A DNA stretch of 64,000 nt from Poriferisodalis sp965208485 (lineage in GTDB: Bacteria; Actinomycetota; Acidimicrobiia; Acidimicrobiales; Poriferisodalaceae): the NCBI RefSeq assembly GCF_965208485.1, contig NZ_OZ242344.1:1922001-1986000 (forward strand), written 5' to 3'. How positions within the stretch are numbered: the stretch's first letter is position 1; every line of letters begins with the position of its first letter. Positions 53,195 to 60,921 of the stretch are shown piece by piece. The position numbers and the translations under genes are program-made. The notes under the pieces are model-generated. The model was not told the origin of the DNA. It saw only the letters and a list, made by a program, of their open reading frames with translations, and did no database searches.

Positions 53195-53682
53195 GTCGCT
53201 GGCGCTGAGCGGCGTCGATTTCGGGGCTTTCGACTGGGGGACCAGGGACTACTCGGCGACGGCGGCCGCCACGGTGAGCTCTGCCACGCTCACCTATGAG
53301 GCATTCGACGACGAAGCCGACGTCGTCGTCTCGCCCGCCGACACCGACACCGTCACGGACGGCCACCAAGTCGGCCTTGCGGAGGGCGCCAACACCGTCA
53401 CGATCACGGTGACTGCGCCCGACGGCACAGTCACCGTGTACACCGTCACCGTCGATCGAGCGGCTGAGTCGCAGTCTGCGACTGTGCAGTTCGTGCCCGG
53501 TGAAGGCCCCATCGCACAGCAGCAGTCCGAGCAGCAGCAGGCCGAGCAGCAGGCCGGGCAGCAACAGGCCGAGCAGCAGGCCGGGCAGCAACAGGTGCAG
53601 GTCGGGCGGCGGCAGGCTGGACAGGCTGGTGGGCAAGGTGCCGAGCAGTGGGGGTCATGCCTGCGGGGGCGCCGGCACAGGT
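53195..53682 (+). pseudogene. partial copy of the CWB2 surface-protein gene, with internal deletion
   Basis: From 53195 the sequence is nearly identical (about two base changes in 320) to 55950 onwards, coding for the cadherin-like domain LALSGVDFGAFDWGTRDYSA through FVPGEGPIAQQQ. The glutamine-rich part is much shorter. At GTGCCGAG (ending 53645) it skips 826 bases, relative to 56877-57704, removing the CWB2 domain, and continues with a 42-base block (53645-53686) identical to 57704-57745, ending exactly at a CTAG. Beyond that lie the palindromic elements. It lacks a signal peptide and anchor. Confidence 0.85.
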
Positions 53683-53788
53683 CTAGCAGGATGCTGAAAT
53701 ATGCAGGTCCGGCCGGAAGCGCAAGCCCCTGACCTGCGGGTTTGCAACTGGACACCGCCCGAGAATCGACTTTTCAGCATCCTGCTAG
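53683..53788. repeat. palindromic element E1 (CTAG-bounded)
   Basis: Arms CTAGCAGGATGCTGAAA (53683-53699) and TTTCAGCATCCTGCTAG (53772-53788) are a perfect 17-bp inverted repeat. Inside are GCAGGTC (53703-53709) and GACCTGC (53731-53737), which pair as an inner stem, and the core CTGACCTGCGGGTTTGCA. The left CTAG is where the 42-base flank shared with 57704-57745 ends, so this is a precise boundary. The right CTAG is shared with element E2. Confidence 0.85.
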
Positions 53789-53891
53789 GAGGGTGGTCGG
53801 AAAAGGGGATCTTGCCGACACAGCAAGTCCCTGACCTGCGGGTTTGCATCTGACAAACGCCGAAATAGCGGCTTTCCGACCACCCTCCTAG
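53785..53891. repeat. palindromic element E2 (CTAG-bounded)
   Basis: Arms CTAGGAGGGTGGTCGGAAA (53785-53803) and TTTCCGACCACCCTCCTAG (53873-53891) form a perfect 19-bp inverted repeat with a sequence unrelated to E1 arms. The interior has GCAAGTC (53823-53829) and GACCTGC (53833-53839), and the core CCTGACCTGCGGGTTTGCA shared with E1. It shares its first four bases with E1 and its last four with E3. Confidence 0.87.
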
Positions 53892-54144
53892 ATGGTCAGC
53901 TCCAAGGTTGGCGCTGGAAACCTGAGTGTGCAATAGACCAAGAAGAATCGAGAGACATCGATGACTTCCGTATCGCGGGTTGCTCGGCTCCTGAGTCCGT
54001 TGCCGACCTTGCGCTCCGGCTCAGCTCCGGCTCGGACATCCGCTGCTCGCGCCCGTGTTCCTGAGCGCTCAATATCCTTTTGCATATATTTCAGTATCTT
54101 TCACTATAGATGTTTGCACTGACCCCTTGGAAACAACCATCTAG
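53888..54144. repeat. possible long palindromic element E3 (CTAG-bounded)
   Basis: CTAGATGGT (53888-53896) and ACCATCTAG (54136-54144) form a 9-bp inverted repeat at both ends of a 257-bp segment. The interior has no good core; the nearest is CTGACCCCTTGGAAAC close to the right end. It contains an AT-rich patch that may be the promoter of the large surface-protein gene. It looks like an older or composite member of the same chain. Confidence 0.5.
54080..54110 (+). promoter_or_regulatory. possible promoter of the CWB2 surface protein
   Basis: TTGCAT (54080-54085) and TATAGA (54105-54110) are spaced by 19 bases in an AT-rich island that stands out from the GC-rich surroundings, 50 bases before the first candidate start codon. 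The spacing is one or two bases long, so the call is tentative. Confidence 0.35.
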
Positions 54145-54159
54145 TAGAGTCGGCTCAGG

Positions 54160-57100
54160 ATGAGCCTGAAGTGGATTGTAGGTGAGCTGCTCATGGGAGC
54201 CTTGGACAAGTCATTGCGGAGCGTCTGGCCGCCATGTCGGTCCACTCGTCGAATAGCTGTTGCTGTGCTCGCATTCGGGCTGCTGGCGGCCGTCGTGGCG
54301 GTCGGACCCGCCTCCGCGCAGGCCGAGGAGGCCGACTGCGCTGCGAGCACGGCGACTGCGTGCTCGGTGACCGTTGGCGGCGCGCAGGTCAGCGGCACGC
54401 AGACGTCTGACAACGACGTGGACTGGTTCTCTTTCTCGGCCACAGCGGGACAGAGCTATCTGGCGATCCTCGGGTCGCAGCGGGTCCTCACCGGGGTGTA
54501 TGACAGCACGGGCGATGTGCTGCCGGGCACGAACCGGCCGTACGAACAGAGTGCCGGCCTGGGCCAGATCAGGTACGCGTACGACCAGTGGGACAGACTT
54601 GGCAACTACCAGAGCTTCTCGGTCAGCGAGACCGGTACGCACTTCATCTCGGTGAACAGAGGGAGTCTCTCGCTCCATGACTCGTATTACGTGGAGCTCA
54701 AGTCGCTGACCGACGACTTCCCCTCGACCACTGCGACCACCGGGACGGTGACTGTGGGCGGCTCCATCGACGGGAACGCCGACTTCGGCTTCGATGTGGA
54801 CTGGATCAAGGTCGTCTTGGAGCAAGACGTCAACTACGTCGTGACCATGACCGCGCGTCCTTTCAGCAGCGCCATGAGGTACCGCTTCGGGCGGTCCCAC
54901 ATGATGGCGGAGATCGTCGGCATCTACGACTCCTCGGGCGCCAAGCAGGCGAGGACCTCGGCACGGCCGGCCAATGAAATTGACTACGACTTCGACGAGG
55001 CCATCGTCAGGTTCGAGCCTGCTTCGGCAGGCAGCTACTTCATCGCCGTCACAGGGCACGGCACCGACAACGGCCCTTACACGGTGTCGGTGGCCGAGGA
55101 GACGGCGATCACGTTCGGCTCGTCGGCCTATGCGGCTGTGGAGGGCGGCGCCGCAGTCACCGTGGAAGCGGTCATCCCCGAGGCGCCCACGACAGCGGTG
55201 ACGGTCCCGCTGAGCGTCTCCTATGGCGGCGGCGCCACAGCCGAAGACCACTCCGCGATCCCCGCGTCGGTGACCTTCGACGTGGCTGCGACCAAGGCGA
55301 CCTTCACCGTTTCGGCCGCCAACGACAGCGACGACGACGACGGCGAATCGGTCACGATCAGCTTCGGCGCCCCGCCGTCGGGCCACACCGCCGCGGGGTC
55401 CACCACGGTGAGCTTTGTGGACAACGACGGCCCGGTCCTGGTCGGCAACACCGGCCAATACGAGAAGTCCGCCGAAGCCCTCGTCGACCATGACCACGCG
55501 CAGCGGTTCACCACCGGCAGCAACACCGACGGCTACAGCTTGACCAGCGTCGACGTCCGCCTCGAAACCGAGCTCGGCAGCGATGTCGCCGCCCCGGCGG
55601 TCAGCCTCGTCAGCGGCACATCACCCAGCACCGGCACCGCGACCGCGCTCACTGCGCCCGCCTCGCTCGATGCGGGCTCGGGCCCCAAGAAGTACTCCTA
55701 CACCGCGCCGTCGGGCACCAGGCTTGACGCTTCCACCAGCTATTGGATCGTTGTCGAATCCGCCGCGACCGGCGGCGAGCACGTCCATTGGACGGTCACC
55801 GAGTTCGACGGAGAGGACCGCTTCTATCCCGGCTGGAGCATCGAGCACCAAGTGTGGCGCCGCAGCGCATCCGCCGTCGGTTCCTACACGGCCCAACCAG
55901 ACCGTTCCATGATGCTCCAGATTCACGGCACGCCAGTCGGCGGTCTGTCGTCGCTGGCGCTGAGCGGCGTCGATTTCGGGGCTTTCGACTGGGGGACCAG
56001 GGACTACTCGGCGACGGCGGCCGCCACGGTGAGCTCTGCCACGCTCACCTATGAGGCATTCGACGACGAAGCCGACGTCGTCGTCTCGCCCGCCGACGCC
56101 GACACCGTCACGGACGGCCACCAGGTCGGCCTTGCGGAGGGCGCCAACACCGTCACGATCACGGTGACTGCGCCCGACGGCACAGTCACCGTGTACACCG
56201 TCACCGTCGATCGAGCGGCTGAGTCGCAGTCTGCGACTGTGCAGTTCGTGCCCGGTGAAGGCCCCATCGCACAGCAACAGGCCGAGCAGCAACAGGCTCA
56301 GGGGCAGTCCGAGCAGCAGCAGGCTCAGCAGCAGCAGGCTCAGCAGCAGCAGGCCGAGCAGCAGCAGGCCGAGCAGGAACAAGCTCAGCAGCAGGCCCAG
56401 CAGCAGCAGGCTCAGGGACAGTCCGGGCAACAGCAGGCTCAGGGACAGTCCGGGCAACAGCAGCAGGCTCAGCAGCAGGCTGAGCAGCAGCAGGCTCAGG
56501 GACAGTCCGGGCAACAGCAGGCTCAGGGACAGTCCGGGCAACAGCAGCAGGCTCAGCAGCAGGCTGAGCAGGAACAGGCTCAGGGACAGTCCGGGCAACA
56601 GCAGCCTCAGCAGCAGGCTGAGCAGCAGCAGGCTCAGCAGCAGGCTGAGCAGCAGCAGGCTCAGGGGCAGTCCGGGCAACAGCAGGCTCAGGGACAGTCC
56701 GGGCAACAGCAGCAGGCTCAGCAGCAGGCCGAGCAGGAACAGGCTCAGGGACAGTCCGGGCAACAGCAGCAGGCTCAGCAGCAGGCTGGGGAGCGGCAGG
56801 CCCAGGGGCAGGCTGGGGAGCAGCAGGTGCAGGTCGGGCGGCGGCAGGTTGGGCAGGCTGGTGGGCAAGGTGCCGAGTTGCATTCGGCTGTGAGTGAGAG
56901 TGATGGGGGTCTTGCTGCTACAGATTGCAGTGGGGATGTTCCTATCGTGGTCGCTGGGGATGAAGCCGCTCTGTCTGATCATTACAGCGCGGTGACCTTG
57001 GCCGGGGTGGTGGGCACCGATTGTGTTGTCTTGGCTGGCGGCCGTGATCAGCCGATGTCTGCTGTTCAGCGGTCTCGGTTGGATTCGGCGTCTTTGCCTG

Positions 57101-57621
57101 GCTATGTTGTCGGCGGCACGGCTGCTGTGCCGGATTCGAAGGTCGCCGGTTATGACTTGAAGCGTCTGGCCGGCGACGATCGTTGGCATACCGCCCGTCT
57201 AGTGGGGGTGGAGGCGGTGGTTGTCGGCGGCGGCGTTGATGCTGTCGATGTGGCTGCGTCGGCTGGCGCGGAGGGTTTCGACGCCGATTGCAGCGGGGAC
57301 ATCCCGATTGTGGTCGCCGCGGACGAGGCCTCGGAGTCTGATCGCTACAGCGCTGTGACTCTGGCCGGGGCTTTGGGCACCGATTGTGTTGTCTTGGCTG
57401 GTGATCGCAGCGATGAGCGGGCGATTCCCGCTGACCAGTTGGCTCGTCTGCGATCGGCTGCCGAGCCGGGGTTCATCGTGGGCGGCGTTGCTGCTGTGTC
57501 TCCCGCGAAGGTTCATCAGGTGTATGAGCACGGTCTGGTTCGCATAGCCGGCAAAGACCGCTGGCAGACCGCTCGTCTGGTCGGCGCCCAAGCAGTCGCA
57601 TCTGCCGGCGGTGACGCATGA
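54160..57621 (+). CDS. large cell-wall-anchored surface protein with CWB2 repeats, 1153 aa
   Basis: Exported surface protein. A signal peptide (RRIAVAVLAFGLLAAVVAVG, then ASAQA) precedes two PPC-like beta domains (DVDWFSFSATAGQSYLAILG), a Calx-beta-like domain (AAVEGGAAVTVEAVIPEAPT), another beta sandwich, a cadherin-like domain (SLALSGVDFGAFDWGTRDYS), a glutamine-rich linker of about 190 residues and, at the C-terminus, CWB2 repeats (two to three): DCSGDVPIVVAGDEAALSDH and DCSGDIPIVVAADEASESDR. CWB2 domains bind the cell wall. Two starts are possible: 54160 or 54193 (MGALDKSL), the latter with AGGTGAG upstream. Likely adhesion or matrix role. Confidence 0.85.
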   Translation: MSLKWIVGELLMGALDKSLRSVWPPCRSTRRIAVAVLAFGLLAAVVAVGPASAQAEEADCAASTATACSVTVGGAQVSGTQTSDNDVDWFSFSATAGQSYLAILGSQRVLTGVYDSTGDVLPGTNRPYEQSAGLGQIRYAYDQWDRLGNYQSFSVSETGTHFISVNRGSLSLHDSYYVELKSLTDDFPSTTATTGTVTVGGSIDGNADFGFDVDWIKVVLEQDVNYVVTMTARPFSSAMRYRFGRSHMMAEIVGIYDSSGAKQARTSARPANEIDYDFDEAIVRFEPASAGSYFIAVTGHGTDNGPYTVSVAEETAITFGSSAYAAVEGGAAVTVEAVIPEAPTTAVTVPLSVSYGGGATAEDHSAIPASVTFDVAATKATFTVSAANDSDDDDGESVTISFGAPPSGHTAAGSTTVSFVDNDGPVLVGNTGQYEKSAEALVDHDHAQRFTTGSNTDGYSLTSVDVRLETELGSDVAAPAVSLVSGTSPSTGTATALTAPASLDAGSGPKKYSYTAPSGTRLDASTSYWIVVESAATGGEHVHWTVTEFDGEDRFYPGWSIEHQVWRRSASAVGSYTAQPDRSMMLQIHGTPVGGLSSLALSGVDFGAFDWGTRDYSATAAATVSSATLTYEAFDDEADVVVSPADADTVTDGHQVGLAEGANTVTITVTAPDGTVTVYTVTVDRAAESQSATVQFVPGEGPIAQQQAEQQQAQGQSEQQQAQQQQAQQQQAEQQQAEQEQAQQQAQQQQAQGQSGQQQAQGQSGQQQQAQQQAEQQQAQGQSGQQQAQGQSGQQQQAQQQAEQEQAQGQSGQQQPQQQAEQQQAQQQAEQQQAQGQSGQQQAQGQSGQQQQAQQQAEQEQAQGQSGQQQQAQQQAGERQAQGQAGEQQVQVGRRQVGQAGGQGAELHSAVSESDGGLAATDCSGDVPIVVAGDEAALSDHYSAVTLAGVVGTDCVVLAGGRDQPMSAVQRSRLDSASLPGYVVGGTAAVPDSKVAGYDLKRLAGDDRWHTARLVGVEAVVVGGGVDAVDVAASAGAEGFDADCSGDIPIVVAADEASESDRYSAVTLAGALGTDCVVLAGDRSDERAIPADQLARLRSAAEPGFIVGGVAAVSPAKVHQVYEHGLVRIAGKDRWQTARLVGAQAVASAGGDA
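56270..56835 (+). repeat. CAG-rich glutamine/alanine repeat tract in the CWB2 gene
   Basis: About 560 bases of imperfect repeats mixing CAGCAG runs with CAGGCTCAGGGACAGTCCGG blocks, encoding long QQQAQGQSGQQ and QQAEQQ runs. Blocks recur many times with almost identical DNA, so recent slippage or recombination has changed its length; the partial copy at 53195-53682 keeps only about 80 bases of it. Probably a flexible stalk. Confidence 0.85.
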
Positions 57622-57713
57622 GACAGGCGCCGTCGCAGCGGGACGGTACGCGTCGGTGTGCTGAGCAGCCGGTTGGCCCGTCGGGGGGGCGCTGGCGGTG
57701 TTGGCAGTGGGGG

Positions 57714-58225
57714 TCATGCCTGCGGGGGCGCCGGCACAGGTCTAGGCGGCATCCGTGTCGGAGGCGCATCCAAGCCAATCCGCAGCCACTCAAGCAGCCC
57801 CACTGGCGGCGCGAGCGATGAGCGGGCGCAGCCGGCAATCACCTCGACCGCCATGTCCGCGAGCTCATCGGCCCGCTCGGCGCCCAGCCGGCAGCCGCCC
57901 ACCAGCGCCGCGATGCGCGCCGACCGGTCGGGCGGGCTCGGCCGGCCACCCAGCCACCGATCGGCATCGTCGCGGAGAGGGGCGAACTGCCACACGGCGT
58001 GCGCGAGGTCCCACATCGGCGTCGATACGAAGATCCCGTCCCAGTCGATGAACGCCGTCGCCCGCCTGCGGCGAACACGGTGTTGCGCGGCGCTATGGGT
58101 CTGCCGCGTCTTAAGTCGCGTGATCCGCTCACGCATTTTCGCAGGTCAGAGACCTGCGCATGGGGGAAAATCACGCGACTTGACTGATGGCGGCCCCTAT
58201 GTCCCCGTGGCACATGACCTGGCCC
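57714..58225 (-). pseudogene. aminoglycoside phosphotransferase-family gene, disrupted
   Basis: C-terminal APH/choline-kinase-like text is clear: ATAFIDWDGI, then MWDLAHAVWQFAPL. The catalytic-loop motif lies in a different frame to the right, CHGDI (58198-58212), and PRNTVFAAGG in a third frame between them. The element E4 and its flanks split the site between HGDI and PRNTVF; the two sides carry an imperfect direct repeat GCGGCGCTATG (58087-58097) and GCGGCCCCTATG (58190-58201). The original reading probably was HGDIAPRNTVF. Further upstream the N-terminal part is not recognisable. Inactive. Confidence 0.75.
58113..58181. repeat. palindromic element E4 (TGACCTGC core)
   Basis: Arms AAGTCGCGTGAT (58113-58124) and ATCACGCGACTT (58170-58181) are perfect complements. 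Inside GCAGGTC (58141-58147) and GACCTGC (58151-58157) form an inner stem with a 3-base loop. Its minus strand aligns with element E5 at 59926-59994 over the full length, including the flanking CCATCAGTCAAGTC, so E4 and E5 are close copies. It splits the phosphotransferase gene. Confidence 0.85.
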
Positions 58226-58433
58226 GCAGCGACGGCCTGGGACCCTCGGCGAAGCCCGTCCCCCGGGCGAACCCCGCACAGAATCAGGCGCGCCTGAAGA
58301 TCGTCGCCGCTCCTGACCACGACGAGCTGATCGTGAAGCCCCACCGGCCGTTCTCGCTCGAGGTCGATGATGGTGTCGAGATCGCCGACGACTTCCGATT
58401 GGTCATCATTCCACAGGCCCGCAGAACAGGAAT

Positions 58434-59729
58434 TTGCACCGTTCGGGCGCCTATCCGACAGATTCGTTGTGGTGCAGCCTCCGATTACCCCGCGGCCGCC
58501 GGTTTGACACTGGGCCTAGTGCACAGTGCAGATGTCGAATTCACGGGCGGAAACTGGAGACTCGACGCGGCTTGCAACGCAGAACGTGCTCCCGTCAACG
58601 TCGTCGCAGCGGGCGACGACACTCAGGTCAGGCTCACTTGCAACCTTCCAATTGGGTCGCTGAGGACTACAGGGGATCACGCGTTCTCTTTGAGGTGGAC
58701 AAAAGACGAAGGCTCGAACATCTCGGGGCGCGAATCCGTGGCGTCGAGAGGCCCCGCAAGAGGCACGGGACATCGCAGTTCGCCGTCTATGACATCAGGA
58801 CGCCGCTCAATGTCACCGAGAGCGCAGGACACCTCACTGACGTAGACGTCAGCCACCTTGATGCCGACAGGATCGACTACCTGACCGAACCGCGCGTTCT
58901 GGAGATCTCGGGTCGAACGGTCCAACGCGCTGCCAGTGAGCGCACACCGTTGCGTTGCCTGCCAGCGCGAGGCCGGAAGGTTCTCAGTCGGATCGTTCGA
59001 CGCGTTGTCGGCGAGGACACACGAACACATCGCGTGCCCTTGGGAATTCTCGTACCGTGGACCAAACGGCCTCTGTCACGGGACGAGATCCGCGAACGCG
59101 CAGAACGAATTGCCCGGCTCTCCGACGTCGGCGGGAGACGGGTCAACTCGGGCAACTCTCGTGCCTGGCTCAACTGGTCAATCGCCCGCCTGCAGCACCG
59201 GGGACTTCGCGTGTTCGCCTTCGAGCGAGTCTTCCGGGGCGCATTTCGCATGGTCGGCTACGGCTACCGGCCTGGGCCGGCATTCCTGACATGGATCGCG
59301 ACGGCGGCGACAGGTCTGCTCTACGCATGGCTGAACGGAGACCCAGCAAACGCAAATGAGAAGCTGGCCCCGATTGCGTTCGGCTGGCCCATGCTCGCGA
59401 AACTCGGCGAGTTCATGTTCCTGCCGATTGGCTACCTGCGACTGGCCAACACCAGCGACACGCTGGTCCTCACTCCGACAATTCCCGAGGACCTGCGGCC
59501 ACAGGGACGAGCGCAACGGCGCAGCCCGAAGCTGCCCGACTCGATTGCCGAGCGCGACCCCAATCAAGCTTGGTACTGGACGCCGGAGTGGCAAGAAGGC
59601 GAAGAGCAGATCGAACTTGACCGAGCGACCGGCCGGTTCGGCCCAGTCTTCGACTCTGCCGATGAGTTTCTCGACGCTCTGCAAGCTCGCTACGACGGAG
59701 CCTGCAACCCAACCGTCATCGAAGACTGA
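58434..59729 (+). CDS. hypothetical membrane protein with antitoxin-like tail, 431 codons (start uncertain)
   Basis: An open frame whose first 130 codons are arginine-rich and do not look like protein; real coding probably begins nearer 58800-58950. The C-terminal half has VFRGAFRMVGYGYRPGPAFL and the hydrophobic TWIATAATGLLYAWL, then MFLPIGYLRLANTSDTLVLT. The last 50 residues, QAWYWTPEWQEGEEQIELDR followed by SADEFLDALQARYD, closely resemble the toxin-binding tail of AbrB/MazE-type antitoxins. This mix suggests gene pieces joined together. Function unknown; may be a pseudogene. Confidence 0.4.
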   Translation: MHRSGAYPTDSLWCSLRLPRGRRFDTGPSAQCRCRIHGRKLETRRGLQRRTCSRQRRRSGRRHSGQAHLQPSNWVAEDYRGSRVLFEVDKRRRLEHLGARIRGVERPRKRHGTSQFAVYDIRTPLNVTESAGHLTDVDVSHLDADRIDYLTEPRVLEISGRTVQRAASERTPLRCLPARGRKVLSRIVRRVVGEDTRTHRVPLGILVPWTKRPLSRDEIRERAERIARLSDVGGRRVNSGNSRAWLNWSIARLQHRGLRVFAFERVFRGAFRMVGYGYRPGPAFLTWIATAATGLLYAWLNGDPANANEKLAPIAFGWPMLAKLGEFMFLPIGYLRLANTSDTLVLTPTIPEDLRPQGRAQRRSPKLPDSIAERDPNQAWYWTPEWQEGEEQIELDRATGRFGPVFDSADEFLDALQARYDGACNPTVIED

Positions 59730-59773
59730 GACTGCCTCGTTGCCGCCGCTTCGGGTCGAACGGCGCAGGGGTA

Positions 59774-59873
59774 CTAGTGGTGTGTCGCGGTTTTCTTGCG
59801 GGCAGGTCGCGGCCCGCTGACCTGCGGAAACAGGCTTCGGCAGGCCCTGTGCAAATTGCCGACGCACCACTAG
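59774..59873. repeat. palindromic element E6 (CTAG-bounded)
   Basis: Arms CTAGTGGTGTGTCG (59774-59787) and CGACGCACCACTAG (59860-59873) pair at 13 of 14 positions (the other is G-T). Inside GCAGGTC (59802-59808) and GACCTGC (59819-59825) pair, and the core reads CTGACCTGCGGAAACAGG. It lies 45 bases past the stop of the preceding open frame. Confidence 0.85.
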
Positions 59874-59925
59874 CTGTGGGTGCCGTTGATGAGCTCGTCT
59901 GTTGTCTTGGGGTCTGCCATCAGTC

Positions 59926-59994
59926 AAGTCACATGATTTCTTGCTGTGCGTAGCCTTCTGACCTGCGAAAACGCATGAGCCGATCGCGCGACTT
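59926..59994. repeat. palindromic element E5 (TGACCTGC core)
   Basis: Same length (69 bp) and orientation-inverted homologue of E4. Arms AAGTCACATGAT (59926-59937) and ATCGCGCGACTT (59983-59994) pair at 9 of 12 positions. The core is CTGACCTGCGAAAACGC. The inner partner of GACCTGC has decayed to GCGTAGC. It ends 4 bases before the stop of a small minus-strand gene. Confidence 0.8.
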
Positions 59995-59997
59995 AAG

Positions 59998-60135
59998 TCA
60001 CGACGGGTCCTTGGGACGGAACATGTCCTTCGGCAAGTCAGCCAGGTTCACACGGCGATTGGGCGAGTAGCCGCCTGTGTAGGTCGGGCGTGAATCCCGG
60101 GACGGCCTACGTCTCGAGCGGCGTTTTCTGGCCAT
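59998..60135 (-). CDS. small arginine-rich protein, 45 aa
   Basis: ATG at 60135 follows GGGAAGGGAGAG, a good ribosome site about 5-8 bases upstream. The peptide starts MARKRRSRRRPSRDSRPTYT and ends LADLPKDMFRPKDPS: a highly basic N-terminal part and an ordered-looking tail. It could bind nucleic acid. I do not recognise a family; the size is below usual gene-calling limits. Confidence 0.45.
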   Translation of the reverse strand: MARKRRSRRRPSRDSRPTYTGGYSPNRRVNLADLPKDMFRPKDPS

Positions 60136-60419
60136 CAGCACTCTCCCTTCCCGGCGTACCTATTGGTCGAGACGCTAACGATTCGATGCCGGCCCACTTG
60201 AGCAGGATTCCGCCACCTGTCCACAAGAAAGCACCGCCGCGAGCCGATCTGTCGACAGGCCGGCCAAGCTGGGCACCGCGTTGGGGACCCGATTTATTCG
60301 TTTGGTGAAAAACGCCGCCAGACATAACGTCGCCCGGGTGACGGACAGCTACGCAGCACTTGTCGATCTGGGCAGTACGCCAGGTCCGCAGAGCTCGCCG
60401 AGCACGCTGATCCAGCCCG

Positions 60420-60845
60420 ATGCGAGTTGTGGTGGACGCGAATGTGTACGTGTCGGCCGTGATGACGAAGGGCTCGCCGCACCGCATCTTTCAACGATGG
60501 CTCGCAGGCTCAGGAATCGAGGTCATCGCCTGCCAGCAACTGCTCGACGAAGTCCTCGAAGTGTTGACGACCCGGCCGCAAGTGATAAAGCGCGTCGACC
60601 ACCACCTCGCAAACAGGATGATCTCGCGCTTGGTCACGGGAATCGGCCTTATGCCGGACCCCACCGACGTTCAGCAATGGACCCGCGACGGCGACGACGA
60701 CTATCTCATAGCGCTCGCGAGAGAGCAGGGCGCTGACTGCATCGTGAGCAGAGACAAAGACCTCTTGGAGTGGGAGGAGCAGACTCCGCCCGTGATCACT
60801 CCGTCAGAATTCGAGAAGACTCTGAGACCGCTACCGCGGCACTAG
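60420..60845 (+). CDS. PIN-domain toxin-like nuclease, 141 aa
   Basis: PIN domain of the COG1569 type: MRVVVDANVYVSAVMTKGSP (first acidic residue Asp6), a helix with LLDEVLEVLTTRPQVIKR (acidic pair), and DDDYLIALAREQGADCIVSR DKDL with the later acidic residues. Such proteins are usually toxin RNases. No antitoxin gene is clear directly upstream; the 284 bases between the small protein and this gene hold nothing convincing. The start ATG lies within the frame of an unrelated ORF. Confidence 0.75.
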   Translation: MRVVVDANVYVSAVMTKGSPHRIFQRWLAGSGIEVIACQQLLDEVLEVLTTRPQVIKRVDHHLANRMISRLVTGIGLMPDPTDVQQWTRDGDDDYLIALAREQGADCIVSRDKDLLEWEEQTPPVITPSEFEKTLRPLPRH

Positions 60846-60921
60846 ATCACCAAGCCGGCTCAGCCAACGGCACCATGGGCGATGAGCGGGCGGAGCTGTT
60901 CGCCGATGCCGGCCCGGGCGG

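Noticed and set aside
54211..55497. Minus-strand frame of 428 codons over the surface-protein gene
   Set aside because: The plus strand encodes signal peptide and beta domains; the minus frame is a shadow.
56270..56835. CRISPR-like direct repeats in the CAG-rich tract
   Set aside because: They are in frame within a coding region and encode a glutamine-rich stalk.
60281..60736. Frame upstream of the PIN gene as its antitoxin
   Set aside because: It has no stop before the PIN gene and runs through it in another frame; no antitoxin-like domain is seen.
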